DNA of 64,000 bases from Arsenophonus sp048493715 (GTDB lineage: Bacteria > Pseudomonadota > Gammaproteobacteria > Enterobacterales > Enterobacteriaceae). Where the stretch lies: assembly GCA_048493715.1 (NCBI GenBank), contig JBGDCZ010000006.1, positions 17,559 through 81,558 of the forward strand. The letters run 5' to 3'. Below are positions 8,272-17,360 of the stretch, piece after piece (the stretch's first letter is position 1; every line of letters starts with the position of its first letter). Under the pieces are notes generated by a model, which saw only the letters and a list, made by a program, of their open reading frames with translations, did no database searches and was not told where the DNA came from. The position numbers and the translations under genes are program-made.

Positions 8272-11169
8272 ATGGAAAAGAAACCCGCAAATCAAACTCA
8301 GTCTGAGCCATCGCTCGACAAAACTTATCAGCCAGCTGCAATTGAACAACCTTTATATGCACACTGGGAAAAAAATGACTACTTTAAACCACACGGTGAT
8401 AATAGCCAAGAAAGTTTTTGTATTGTGATCCCGCCCCCGAATGTCACAGGTAACCTGCATATGGGGCATGCTTTTCAGCAAACGATCATGGATACCTTAA
8501 TTCGATACCAGCGCATGCAAGGGAAAAACACACTATGGCAAAGTGGCACGGATCATGCGGGTATCGCCACTCAAATGGTTGTGGAACGCAAAATTGCCAC
8601 TGAAGAGAATAAAACACGGCATGACTATGGCAGAGAAAAGTTTATTGAAAAAATTTGGCAATGGAAAGCGGAGTCAGGCGGTAACATTTCTCAGCAAATG
8701 CGCCGTTTGGGTTATTCCGTTGATTGGCAACGCGAACGCTTTACCATGGATGAAGGCTTGTCTAAAGCAGTAAAAGAAGCATTTATTCGTCTCTATCAAG
8801 ATGATCTTATCTATCGCGGGAAACGATTAGTCAACTGGGATCTTAACCTGCATACCACTATTTCCGATTTAGAAGTTGAAAACCGCGAAGTTAACGGTTT
8901 TATGTGGTATCTTCGTTATCCTCTTGCTGAAGGGGTAAAAACTGCAGCTGGCCAAGATTATCTAGTTGTGGCTACTACTCGACCAGAAACCATGCTCGGC
9001 GATACGGGTGTTGCTGTTAATCCAGCAGATCCTCGCTATAAGGATTTAATTGGCAAACAAATTTTACTACCTTTAGTTAATCGTCGTATTCCTATCGTCG
9101 GTGATGAACATGCCGATATGGAAAAAGGCACAGGGTGTGTGAAGATCACACCAGCGCACGATTTTAACGACTATGAAGTGGGCAAACGTCACCAGCTGCC
9201 AATGATCAATATTTTTGATTTCAATGGCCATATCCGCCAACAAGCTGAAGTATTTGACAGTACGGGTAAACATAGTAAGATTTATCCAACCACCATCCCA
9301 ACTGCCTACCAAGGAATAGAACGTTTTGCTGCCCGTAAAGCGATTGTCAGCGAATTAGAACGATTGGAATTATTAGTCACAGTAAAATCACACCAACTTA
9401 CCATTCCCTATGGTGATCGTGGTGGCGTTGTTATTGAACCGATGCTGGCTGATCAATGGTATGTTCGTACCCTACCTTTAGCAGAACAAGCTATCACGGC
9501 AGTAAAAGAAGGCCGCATTCAATTTGTTCCTAAACAATATGAGAACATGTATTTTTCCTGGATGCAGGATATCCAAGATTGGTGTATTTCACGCCAACTA
9601 TGGTGGGGACATAGGATCCCGGCTTGGTATGATGAAAAGGGTAACGTCTATGTCGGCCATGACGAAGATGAAATTCGTCGAGACAACAATCTCAGTGCTG
9701 ATATTAGCCTACAGCAAGACGAGGATGTATTAGATACCTGGTTCTCTTCTGGTCTGTGGACCTTTTCAACATTAGGCTGGCCAGAAAATAGCGAAGCGTT
9801 AAAAACTTTCCATCCAACGGATGTTTTGGTAAGTGGCTTTGATATTATCTTTTTCTGGATAGCCCGCATGATCATGCTGACTATGTATTTCATCAAAGAT
9901 GAAAATGGCCAAGGGCAAATTCCTTTTAAAACAGTCTATATGACAGGCCTGATCCGGGATGAAGAAGGGCAAAAGATGTCAAAATCCAAAGGCAATGTCA
10001 TAGATCCGCTCGATATGATCGATGGTATCTCGCTGGAAGATTTACTGGCAAAGCGTACCGGCAATATGATGCAACCTCAATTAGCGGAAAAAATTGCTAA
10101 ACGTACCCGCAAAGAATATCCGCAAGGAATTGAAGCGCATGGTACAGATGCGCTACGCTTCACGTTAGTGGCATTGGCCTCGACCGGACGAGACATCAAT
10201 TGGGATATGAAACGCCTGACCGGTTATCGCAATTTTTGTAATAAACTTTGGAATGCCAGTCGTTATGTGCTGATGAATACTGAAGGACAAGATTGTGGTC
10301 AGCATGGTGGGGAAATGGCTTTTTCGCTGGCTGATCGTTGGATCATGGCGGAATTTAACCAAATAGTAAAACTGTACCGTGAAGCGCTAGATAGTTATCG
10401 CTTTGATATTGCAGCTAATATTTTATATGAATTTACTTGGAATCAATTTTGCGATTGGTACCTAGAACTGTCTAAACCCGCTATTCATAAAGGAAACGAT
10501 ACAGAGATTCGTGCCACACGTTATACCTTGATTGAAATATTAGAAAGCTTATTACGGCTGGCACATCCTATTATTCCATTTATTACCGAAACCATTTGGC
10601 AACGCGTAAAAGTGGTTAAGGGCATTCAACAAGATACTATCATGTTACAGCCTATTCCAATCTTTGAACCTAGCAAGATTGATGAAGAAGCACACTACGA
10701 TTTGGAATGGATCAAAGAAATCATCATTGCCATACGTAACATTCGGGCAGAGATGAATATCTCACCAGGCAAGCCATTAGATGTGCTACTAAAGGGAGCT
10801 AATAATGCCACAAAACGGCGGGTTACAGAAAATCAGAATTTTATTCAAGCGATGGCTCGGCTTAACTCTATTACTCTGTTGGATGAACAACAACCAATAC
10901 CACCTTCTGTCACTAAACTGATCGATGGCGCTGAAGTGTTGATCCCAATGGCAGATTTAGTCGATAAAGACACCGAATTAGTACGTCTGGATAAAGAACT
11001 CGATAAATTGAATAAAGAAATTTCAGCTATTGAAAGTAAATTAGCTAATGATAGCTTTATCAGCCGAGCCCCTGCCGCAGTCGTCGAAAAAGAGCGTGAA
11101 CGTCTGGCGGTACATTTAGCCGCAAAACAAAAACTGACTAATCAAAAAGCCACGATTAGCTCTCTTTGA
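8272..11169 (+). CDS. valS: Valyl-tRNA synthetase
   Basis: A class I aminoacyl-tRNA synthetase that charges tRNA-Val. It has 965 residues (951 in E. coli), the extra ones mainly at the N-terminus. The HIGH-type motif GNLHMGHAF lies near residues 60-68 and the KMSKS loop near 567-571. Between them is the CP1 editing domain, with TTRPETMLGDTGVAVNP typical of valine enzymes. The tRNA-anticodon domain and a C-terminal coiled-coil arm (last 70 residues or so, rich in Lys, Glu and Leu) complete the protein. It is essential, and its 2.9-kb frame is intact, which speaks for good base quality here. Confidence 0.97.
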   Translation: MEKKPANQTQSEPSLDKTYQPAAIEQPLYAHWEKNDYFKPHGDNSQESFCIVIPPPNVTGNLHMGHAFQQTIMDTLIRYQRMQGKNTLWQSGTDHAGIATQMVVERKIATEENKTRHDYGREKFIEKIWQWKAESGGNISQQMRRLGYSVDWQRERFTMDEGLSKAVKEAFIRLYQDDLIYRGKRLVNWDLNLHTTISDLEVENREVNGFMWYLRYPLAEGVKTAAGQDYLVVATTRPETMLGDTGVAVNPADPRYKDLIGKQILLPLVNRRIPIVGDEHADMEKGTGCVKITPAHDFNDYEVGKRHQLPMINIFDFNGHIRQQAEVFDSTGKHSKIYPTTIPTAYQGIERFAARKAIVSELERLELLVTVKSHQLTIPYGDRGGVVIEPMLADQWYVRTLPLAEQAITAVKEGRIQFVPKQYENMYFSWMQDIQDWCISRQLWWGHRIPAWYDEKGNVYVGHDEDEIRRDNNLSADISLQQDEDVLDTWFSSGLWTFSTLGWPENSEALKTFHPTDVLVSGFDIIFFWIARMIMLTMYFIKDENGQGQIPFKTVYMTGLIRDEEGQKMSKSKGNVIDPLDMIDGISLEDLLAKRTGNMMQPQLAEKIAKRTRKEYPQGIEAHGTDALRFTLVALASTGRDINWDMKRLTGYRNFCNKLWNASRYVLMNTEGQDCGQHGGEMAFSLADRWIMAEFNQIVKLYREALDSYRFDIAANILYEFTWNQFCDWYLELSKPAIHKGNDTEIRATRYTLIEILESLLRLAHPIIPFITETIWQRVKVVKGIQQDTIMLQPIPIFEPSKIDEEAHYDLEWIKEIIIAIRNIRAEMNISPGKPLDVLLKGANNATKRRVTENQNFIQAMARLNSITLLDEQQPIPPSVTKLIDGAEVLIPMADLVDKDTELVRLDKELDKLNKEISAIESKLANDSFISRAPAAVVEKERERLAVHLAAKQKLTNQKATISSL

Positions 11170-11175
11170 TAAGAT

Positions 11176-11206
11176 AACACTGCCACATAATGTAGCAGTG
11201 TTGTTT
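11176..11206 (+). terminator. Probable valS terminator hairpin
   Basis: Arms AACACTGC and GCAGTGTT enclose an 11-base loop seven bases after the valS stop, followed by a short T-rich GTTTAG. The stem is good but the T tract is weak. Confidence 0.5.
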
Positions 11207-11280
11207 AGTCATTGCTCTAAGCTTAATATTTATTATCAGATAGTATTTAACCAATGTTGTTTCCATTGTAACCGTTCATT

Positions 11281-11865
11281 CTAGTGTAATGCCTTTGGTT
11301 CAACTTTCTTTTCTTCCACATCATCATGATTAGGATCTTCAAAGAAAGTACCCCAACCATCATAGTTAATGCCAATTTTTTCAGTCAACATCATTAATTG
11401 TACGACTTGTTTATCAATTAATTCTGCATTAAGGGCACTATCTCTATAAACATCACAACACATCAATACCGTACCATCTTCAATTTCCAATTCTTCGGCA
11501 TCATGCACTTCATAACCCAATTTGAAAGCAACCATCGCCGCTTTTTCCAATAATTTAAAGTCTTTTGCTGAAAAGTGATGTTCTATTTCATATAGAGCAT
11601 CAGGATCACTGCCATCTTCCAATAACTCTTCAATAATTGCGCGCGTTTCTGCTCTCTGTTCAGCTAAGGCTTGTTTATCTAACAACAAATTTTCCGGTGA
11701 AATTTGCTGCTCTGATAATGCTTTTTTAAACGAATTCAACTCTTCAGCTGAAAGATAATGCTCTATTTCATAAAACATATTAGGCTCATTACTATCGGTC
11801 ACTACATTTTCAATATCCAAATGGGTTTCTTTCTGCTGCTCTCCTAATACTTTTTTATTAACCAT
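11281..11865 (-). CDS. rraB: Ribonuclease E inhibitor RraB with duplicated N-terminal segment
   Basis: RraB binds RNase E and modulates mRNA decay. E. coli RraB is about 138 residues; this one is 194. Residues about 63-194 align along the whole family protein: EQRAETRAIIEELLEDGSD, then YEIEHH, the GTVLMCCD strand, and DGWGTFFEDPN. Residues 3-50 repeat the same segment: E9-Q-x-x-E-T against E69-Q-x-x-E-T, and YEIEHYLSA (32-40) against YEIEHHFSA (92-100). The offset is exactly 60 residues, with about 17 of 42 positions identical. The ATG at 11865 has a strong GAGGAAG ribosome site eight bases upstream, so the extended form should be translated. The acidic C-terminal tail is shorter than in E. 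coli. Assignment is firm; the effect of the extra segment is unknown. Confidence 0.92.
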   Translation of the reverse strand: MVNKKVLGEQQKETHLDIENVVTDSNEPNMFYEIEHYLSAEELNSFKKALSEQQISPENLLLDKQALAEQRAETRAIIEELLEDGSDPDALYEIEHHFSAKDFKLLEKAAMVAFKLGYEVHDAEELEIEDGTVLMCCDVYRDSALNAELIDKQVVQLMMLTEKIGINYDGWGTFFEDPNHDDVEEKKVEPKALH

Positions 11866-12306
11866 GTCGAGCTTCCTCAGTATTAATATGATAATAACTT
11901 TTGCATTCTCCCATAGCCAACGAAGGAGAGCTACTATTACAACAAAGAAATTTATGTTTAGCTTGATTTCGATTTTTTATGATCATGGTTTGAATATAAA
12001 TTCAATATCAAAAAATATGAAGAATAAAAGTATCCTGTTTGAAAAAAATGACTAGGTCAGATTATTTGTTTTAACATCAATAGTAATTGATTAATTAATA
12101 AAATTAATTATTTATTGGCATATAACAAATAACCTAGCACTTAAGCTAATTACTAACGGTTAATATGGTATTAATTCTACTAAAATACGCTTCCATCCTA
12201 TTTTTAACAAAAACTATTTTGCTTAAGCTGCTATAAAAATTTTTTTAACTGAATGCAATCCATTTAGTTTTTAATAAATTTTTATCGATTATTTTTAGCT
12301 AATAAC
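11866..12306. other. AT-rich intergenic region between rraB and the pyr promoter
   Basis: No convincing gene. It should hold the rraB promoter on the minus strand. One frame is open for about 60 codons on the plus strand but shows no family resemblance and has lost its codon structure to A/T runs. Confidence 0.6.
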
Positions 12307-12334
12307 TTGCTATACTGATAGAGTGGTGTATAAT
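12307..12334 (+). promoter_or_regulatory. Promoter of pyrL-pyrBI
   Basis: A -35 TTGCTA (12307-12312) and a perfect -10 TATAAT (12329-12334) are 16 bases apart, and transcription would begin near 12341. This leaves a leader of about 190 bases containing PyrL and the attenuator, as in E. coli. Confidence 0.75.
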
Positions 12335-12363
12335 GCGACAAAATTTTGCGATAATAGAAGAAA

Positions 12364-12471
12364 ATGCTTGCTCAATGTTTAAAAGAATCAAAAGATGCAT
12401 TACTGCCAATAGGCTGTTTAATTATTGCTTTTCCTCCTCTACTAACCCTATTTATTCAAGCCCCTCCATAA
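12364..12471 (+). CDS. pyrL: pyrBI operon leader peptide PyrL
   Basis: A 35-codon frame begins M-L-A-Q-C and carries a Phe/Pro/Leu-rich middle (AFPPLLTLF). This resembles E. coli PyrL (start M-V-Q-C, middle rich in Phe, Pro and Leu). The matching mRNA is pyrimidine-rich, the kind of tract where RNA polymerase pauses when UTP is low. The TAA at 12469-12471 falls in the loop of the attenuator hairpin, so a ribosome that keeps up with the polymerase would break the terminator stem. This is the established pyrBI control mechanism. A second frame (12375-12539) runs through the terminator into the pyrB start, but lacks PyrL resemblance. The ribosome site (GAAG) is modest. Confidence 0.7.
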   Translation: MLAQCLKESKDALLPIGCLIIAFPPLLTLFIQAPP

Positions 12472-12484
12472 GGGGCTTTTTTTT
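12458..12484 (+). terminator. UTP-sensitive attenuator of pyrBI
   Basis: The stem AGCCCC / GGGGCT (12459-12464 with 12472-12477) has a seven-base loop and is followed by eight T residues, an intrinsic terminator 48 bases before pyrB. With the leader peptide and pyrimidine tract upstream it forms a complete attenuation device. Confidence 0.88.
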
Positions 12485-12531
12485 GTCACACCAATGCTCA
12501 GATATGGCACGAAGAAAGGAGAAACAACACG

Positions 12532-13467
12532 ATGGTTAATCCGTTGTATCTTCGAGACATAATCTCGATTAATGATTTAAAGCGTGAAGATCTGCTAACG
12601 GTACTTACAGTTGCTTCATCACTTAAACAACATCCGCAACCTGATCTACTAAAACACAAAGTGATTGCCAGTTGTTTTTTTGAAGCTTCTACCCGTACAC
12701 GTCTTTCTTTCGAAACTGCCATTCAACGTTTAGGTGCTTCTGTTGTTGGTTTTTCCGATAGCAGTAATACTTCGTTAGGCAAAAAAGGCGAAACGCTAGC
12801 AGATACCATATCTGTTATCAGTCAATATGTCGATGCCATTGTTGTACGCCATCCACAAGAAGGCGCATCCCGTTTAGCGGCCGAGTTTGCCGGAAAAACC
12901 CCAGTGATCAATGCAGGTGATGGCGCAAATCAACATCCTACCCAGACACTGCTCGATCTGTTCACTATTCAGGAAAGCCAAGGCAGCTTGGATAATTTAC
13001 ATATCGCGATGGTCGGTGACTTGAAATATGGTCGAACCGTTCATTCATTAACCCAAGCTTTATCGAAATTTGACAATAACCATTTCTATTTTATTGCGCC
13101 TGAAGCCTTAGCCATGCCTGCTCACATTCTACATTTATTAGAAGAAAAAGGGATAACCTATAGTTTACATGACAGTATGGAAGTGGTTTTGCCAAAACTT
13201 GATATTCTCTATATAACTCGAATACAAAAAGAGCGCTTAGATCCTTCGGAATATGCCAATGTTAAAGCCCAATTCATTTTAAGCAGCAATGAACTAACCA
13301 CCGCTAAACCTAGCATGAAGGTTTTACATCCGCTGCCTCGGATCGACGAAATCACCACTGATGTTGATAAAACCTCACATGCTTACTATTTTCAGCAAGC
13401 CGGTAATGGAATTTATGCCAGACAAGCACTTTTAGCTCTGATCCTAAACAAAACTATTAATTTATAA
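12532..13467 (+). CDS. pyrB: Aspartate carbamoyltransferase catalytic chain
   Basis: The catalytic trimer of ATCase makes N-carbamoyl-L-aspartate, the first committed step of pyrimidine synthesis. It has 311 residues. The carbamoyl-phosphate site S-T-R-T-R is at about 53-57, the NQHPTQTLLDL motif near 133, and HPLPR near 265, all intact. A good AAGGAG lies ahead of the ATG. It is followed 11 bases later by pyrI. Expression is probably controlled by the PyrL attenuator. Confidence 0.97.
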   Translation: MVNPLYLRDIISINDLKREDLLTVLTVASSLKQHPQPDLLKHKVIASCFFEASTRTRLSFETAIQRLGASVVGFSDSSNTSLGKKGETLADTISVISQYVDAIVVRHPQEGASRLAAEFAGKTPVINAGDGANQHPTQTLLDLFTIQESQGSLDNLHIAMVGDLKYGRTVHSLTQALSKFDNNHFYFIAPEALAMPAHILHLLEEKGITYSLHDSMEVVLPKLDILYITRIQKERLDPSEYANVKAQFILSSNELTTAKPSMKVLHPLPRIDEITTDVDKTSHAYYFQQAGNGIYARQALLALILNKTINL

Positions 13468-13478
13468 GGCAACTAATT

Positions 13479-13943
13479 ATGACAAATGACCACAAATTAC
13501 AGGTGGAAGCAATTAGCTGCGGCACTGTTATCGACCATATTCCTGCCCAAATGGGTTTTAAATTGCTTTCTCTGTTTAAATTAACGCAAACTGATCAACG
13601 TATTACAATAGGCTTAAATCTACCTTCTAATCACCTAGGTAAGAAAGATCTGATTAAAATTGAAAATACCTTTTTCAGCCCTGAGCAAGCAAACGAACTC
13701 GCTATGTATGCTCCCCATGCCACAGTTAACTGTATTAAAGACTATAAAGTAGAAAAAAAACTGTCAATTACTCTGCCTGAACAAATTGATGGGGTATTGA
13801 TCTGCCCTAACAGTAATTGCATTAGTCATAATGAACCGGTAAGTAGTAGTTTTAGTGTTAAACAGCGACAGAATGAAGTCATTCTGACATGCAAATATTG
13901 TGAAAAAACCTTTGATCGACATGCGGCAATTAATAATATGTAA
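13479..13943 (+). CDS. pyrI: Aspartate carbamoyltransferase regulatory chain
   Basis: The regulatory dimer binds CTP/UTP (inhibitors) and ATP (activator) in its N-terminal domain and holds the catalytic trimers through a zinc domain. It has 154 residues. The four zinc cysteines are present at about 109, 114, 138 and 141 (CPNSNC ... CKYC), the same positions as in E. coli. So allosteric ATCase control is kept although the genome is decaying. Intact. Confidence 0.96.
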   Translation: MTNDHKLQVEAISCGTVIDHIPAQMGFKLLSLFKLTQTDQRITIGLNLPSNHLGKKDLIKIENTFFSPEQANELAMYAPHATVNCIKDYKVEKKLSITLPEQIDGVLICPNSNCISHNEPVSSSFSVKQRQNEVILTCKYCEKTFDRHAAINNM

Positions 13944-14037
13944 TGCGGTATTATATAAATCAGCTATTAATGTTTGCTATTAGCATAGTGGTAACACATT
14001 AATTATTAACTTTAAGACTCAAGGTAAAGAACAACTT

Positions 14038-14424
14038 ATGTCATACGAAATTAACACTGAAGACGCCCCAGCAGCTATCGGCCCTTATGTGCAAGGTGTT
14101 GACCTTGGCAATATGGTTATTACATCAGGTCAAATTCCGGTTGATCCTAAAACCGGTGTAATAGCCGAAGACATTATTACGCAAACGACACAATCACTAG
14201 AAAATATTCAAGCTATTGTGGAGAAAGCTGGCCTCAATGTGGCTAATATTGTTAAAACTACCGTTTTTGTTAAAGATCTAAATGATTTTGCTAGCGTAAA
14301 TGCTACCTATGAAACTTTTTTTAACAAACATAATGCACCTTATCCTACTCGTTCCTGCGTCGAGGTTGCTCGCTTACCAAAAGATGTTCTCATTGAAATT
14401 GAAGCAATTGCTATTCGTAAATAG
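14038..14424 (+). CDS. ridA: 2-iminobutanoate/2-iminopropanoate deaminase RidA
   Basis: RidA (YjgF family) hydrolyses reactive enamine/imine intermediates released by PLP-dependent threonine and serine dehydratases, protecting other PLP enzymes. It has 128 residues. Family landmarks are AAIGPYVQGVDLGN near the start, TSGQIPVDPKTG, and the C-terminal PTRSCVEVARLPKDVLIEIEA block containing the substrate-binding Arg. It sits behind pyrI as in E. coli, with an ordinary gap of 94 bases. Intact. Confidence 0.95.
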   Translation: MSYEINTEDAPAAIGPYVQGVDLGNMVITSGQIPVDPKTGVIAEDIITQTTQSLENIQAIVEKAGLNVANIVKTTVFVKDLNDFASVNATYETFFNKHNAPYPTRSCVEVARLPKDVLIEIEAIAIRK

Positions 14425-14589
14425 ATGTCATTAACTGGCATCTCATAACCTAATCAACCCTAGTTAGTATCAATAAATTAACTAAATCTTTATAGAAATA
14501 TTTTCTATAAAGATTTTTAACCAATTGGTTACTAATATTTGACTATTGTTAGCCACTCTTAGCTAAAAAGTAGACAACATTCCATTTCT

Positions 14590-14603
14590 TTGTTTTAGAT
14601 CAA
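14590..14603 (+). promoter_or_regulatory. FNR-like operator upstream of nrdD
   Basis: TTGTTTTAGATCAA matches the FNR consensus TTGAT-N4-ATCAA at nine of ten defined bases. FNR activates nrdDG without oxygen in E. coli, so the position is appropriate. The gene it served is now broken. Confidence 0.55.
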
Positions 14604-14629
14604 TAAAAGCTCTGCTAAATAGACACTAA

Positions 14630-14677
14630 ATACTACATATTGTGCTTTAATATATAAAATAGCACTACATATAGAAT
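14630..14677 (+). promoter_or_regulatory. Pair of NrdR-like boxes upstream of nrdD
   Basis: Two 16-base sites, at 14630-14645 (core CTACATATTGTG) and 14662-14677 (core CTACATATAGA), match the NrdR box acaCwAtATaTwGtgt at about 13 and 12 positions. Their centres are 32 bases apart, about three helical turns, the spacing usual for tandem NrdR boxes that repress ribonucleotide reductase genes. Confidence 0.55.
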
Positions 14678-14758
14678 TTATAGATAAGATTATCCACAAA
14701 TAAAGGCTTTCACTATTAATTGGGATTAATTTATCGATAACAGTTAGAGAAACCTATT

Positions 14759-16890
14759 GTGAAAACAGTAGTTATTAAGCGTGATGGTTGTCAGGTGGTT
14801 TTTGATAAAAATCGGATCAAAGAAAGCTGTCGTGCGTGCAGCCACTGGGATTTGTAATGAGCAATATTCCGCTGTTGTCACCTCAGTTGTCGAACAACAA
14901 TTAGACAACCGCCAACCCGTTGATATTCATGAAATTCAACAAGCCGTTGAAAATCAACTGATGGCAGGCAGGTCAATACAAAGATCTGGCTCGAAATTAC
15001 ATTGAATATCGTCATGAGCGTGATATTGCTAGAGAACAATATAGTCGTCTAAACCACGAAATTCGCGGCTTGATTGAACAGAGTAATGTTTCGTTATTGA
15101 ATGAAAATGCAAATAAAGACAGTAAAGTTATTCCAATCCAACGTGATTTATTAGCCGGAATAGTCGCTAAACATTATGCTAAACAACATATTTTACCGCG
15201 TGATGTGGTCATGGCACATAAACGCGGTGAAATTCACTATCATGATCTCGATTATTCGCCATTTTTCCCGATGTTTAACTGTATGCTGATCGATTTGCAA
15301 GGGATGTTAACCAAAGGTTTTAAAATGGGTAATGCTGAAATTGAGCCACCGAAATCAATTTCAACAGCCACCGCTGTTACGGCACAAATTATTGCACAAG
15401 TTGCCAGCCATATTTATGGTGGTACAACCATTAATCGTATTGATTAAGTACTTGTTCCTTTTGTTCAAGCTAGCTATAAAAAACACTTAAAAATTGCGCA
15501 GCAATGGCACGTTACCGATCAACTGGCCTATGCCGAAAGTAGAACAGAAAAAGAATGCTATGACGCTTTTCAATCACTAAAATATAAAGTTAATACGCTA
15601 CATACCGCGAATGGACAAACGCCTTTTGTTACCTTTGGCTTAGGAACATCAAAAGAAGCGCGTTTAATCCAAAAATCTATCTTACAAAATCGCTTAGCCG
15701 GACTGGGAAAAAATCGTAAAACCGCGGTATTTCCAAAATTAGTTTTTGCTATTCGTAAAGGCATCAATCACCAGTATGGCGATCCAAACTACGACATTAA
15801 ACAACTGGCACTGGAATGCGTCAGAAAACGGATGTATACAGATATTCTTAACTATGAACAGGTGGTAAGTGTCACTGGCTTCTTCAAAACACCGATGGGT
15901 TGCCGCAGTTTTCTCGGCGTCTATGAAGAACAAGGCCAAGCTATCCATGAAGGACGTAATAATCTCGGCGTGATCAGTATTAATTTGCCACGCATCGCGA
16001 TTGAGGCTAAAGGGCACGAACAAATATTTTGGCAATTACTTGATGAAAGGCTAGCTATTTCTAAAAAAGCACTGATGACTCGAATTGCCAGGCTGGAAAA
16101 TGTTAAAGCACGTATTACGCCAATTCTCTATATGGAAGATGCTTGTGGAATTCGTTTACAAGCGGAAGACAATATTGCTGAAATATTTAAACGTGATCGC
16201 GTATCGATCTCGTTAGGCTATATTGATCTACATGAAACAATTAATACCCTTTATGGCACGCAAAAACATATTTTTGATGATGAAATCCTACGGCAAAAAG
16301 CTTATCAGATCATTCAACATCTGCGCACCACGACTGACCACTGGAAAGCGGAAACTGGCTATGGATTTAGTTTATATAGTACACCTAGTGAGAATTTATG
16401 TGACCGATTTTGTCGCTTAGATGTCACTGAATCTGGCTTAATCGAAGGAGTTACTAACAAAGGGTATTATACCAATAGTTTTCATCTGGATGTTGAAAAA
16501 CAGGTCAATCTTTACGATAAAATTGACTTTGAAGCACCTTATCTGGCATTAGCCAATGGCGGCTTCATCTGTTACGGTAAATATCCAAACTTACAACATA
16601 ACTTAAAAGCATTAGAAGATGTCTGGGATTATAGTTATCACCATATCTCCTATTATGGTATTAATACCCTGATTGACGAATGTTATGAATGTGGATTTAC
16701 TGGTGAATTTGCCTGTACCAGTAAAGGATTTGTCTGCTCATCTTGCAACAATCATGATCCAACCCGTGTTTCTGTTATTCGCCGCGTTTGTGGTGATCTT
16801 GGCAGCCCAGATGCTAGGCCATTTAATGGCGGTAAACAAGAAGAAGTTAAGCGACGAATTAAACATTTGAAAAACGAACAACTTGGTTAA
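14759..16890 (+). pseudogene. nrdD: Decayed anaerobic ribonucleoside-triphosphate reductase
   Basis: NrdD is the oxygen-sensitive glycyl-radical enzyme that makes dNTPs under anaerobiosis. Homology to E. coli NrdD runs the whole length from a GTG at 14759 (KTVVIKRDGCQVVF). The frame is lost near 14820. It is lost again near 14970, where GGCA is tandemly duplicated. A TAA at 15445-15447 replaces a Glu codon in the TINRID-E-VL segment. The remaining half (about 15448-16890) is open and keeps the Zn cysteines CxxC...CxxC and the radical-loop motif VCG-LGSPDARPF, though the residue after the radical Gly is Asp instead of Tyr. Not functional as a single product. Confidence 0.93.
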
Positions 16891-16894
16891 CACT

Positions 16895-17360
16895 ATGAAT
16901 TATCATTAATATTACCCTGTTGATGTTGTTAACGGCCCAGGAACAAGTTGCACGCTATTTGTCGCAGGTTGCCTCCATCAATGCAAAGGCTGCTATAACA
17001 AAAGCACCTGGAAAATTGATTCTGGTAAACCGTTTACTCAAGCAATGGAAAATCAAATTATCGCTGATTTACAAGACCAACGGATCGTACGTCAGGGACT
17101 GTCCCTCTCTGGTGGCGATCCATTACACCCACAAAATGTGCCGGCGGTTTTACAACTGGTTAAGCGTGTTAAGTTGGAATGCCCAGATAAAGATATTTGG
17201 CTATGGACGGGTTATACCCTTTACGAATTAACTGATCAACAACACTAAGTCGTTAACTATCTTAATGTATTAGTGGATGGTAAATTTATTCAAGCGCTTT
17301 ATGAACCCAATTTTATTATGGCGAGGTAGTCATAACCAAGTGATCCATAAACTAGATTAA
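16895..17360 (+). pseudogene. nrdG: Decayed NrdD-activating radical SAM enzyme
   Basis: NrdG installs the glycyl radical in NrdD. From ATG 16895 the protein reads M-N-Y-H, then TAA (16907-16909) where Gln is expected. It then runs in frame through YYPVDVVNGPGTSCTLFVAG and the radical-SAM cluster motif CLHQCKGCYN, all three cysteines kept. A second TAA (17246-17248) follows, then a one-base insertion in a T run near 17313, so that RGSHNQVIHKLD is out of frame. Two nonsense codons plus a frameshift make it dead. It lies four bases behind nrdD, as an operon, and its 3' end overlaps yhbP by four bases. Confidence 0.92.

Larger units (their letters stand above)
14425..14758. other. Intergenic region upstream of nrdD
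   Basis: 334 bases, AT-rich. No gene is visible. It contains an FNR-like site and a pair of NrdR-like boxes, annotated separately, and otherwise nothing I can support. Confidence 0.6.

Noticed and set aside
11864..12055. A 63-codon plus-strand frame divergent from rraB
   Set aside because: Low-complexity A/T-rich sequence that overlaps the rraB start and ribosome site; no homology recognised.
12375..12539. An alternative, longer leader frame before pyrB
   Set aside because: It lacks resemblance to PyrL and has a poor ribosome site; the overlapping frame at 12364 fits PyrL better. It was mentioned only as possible coupling.
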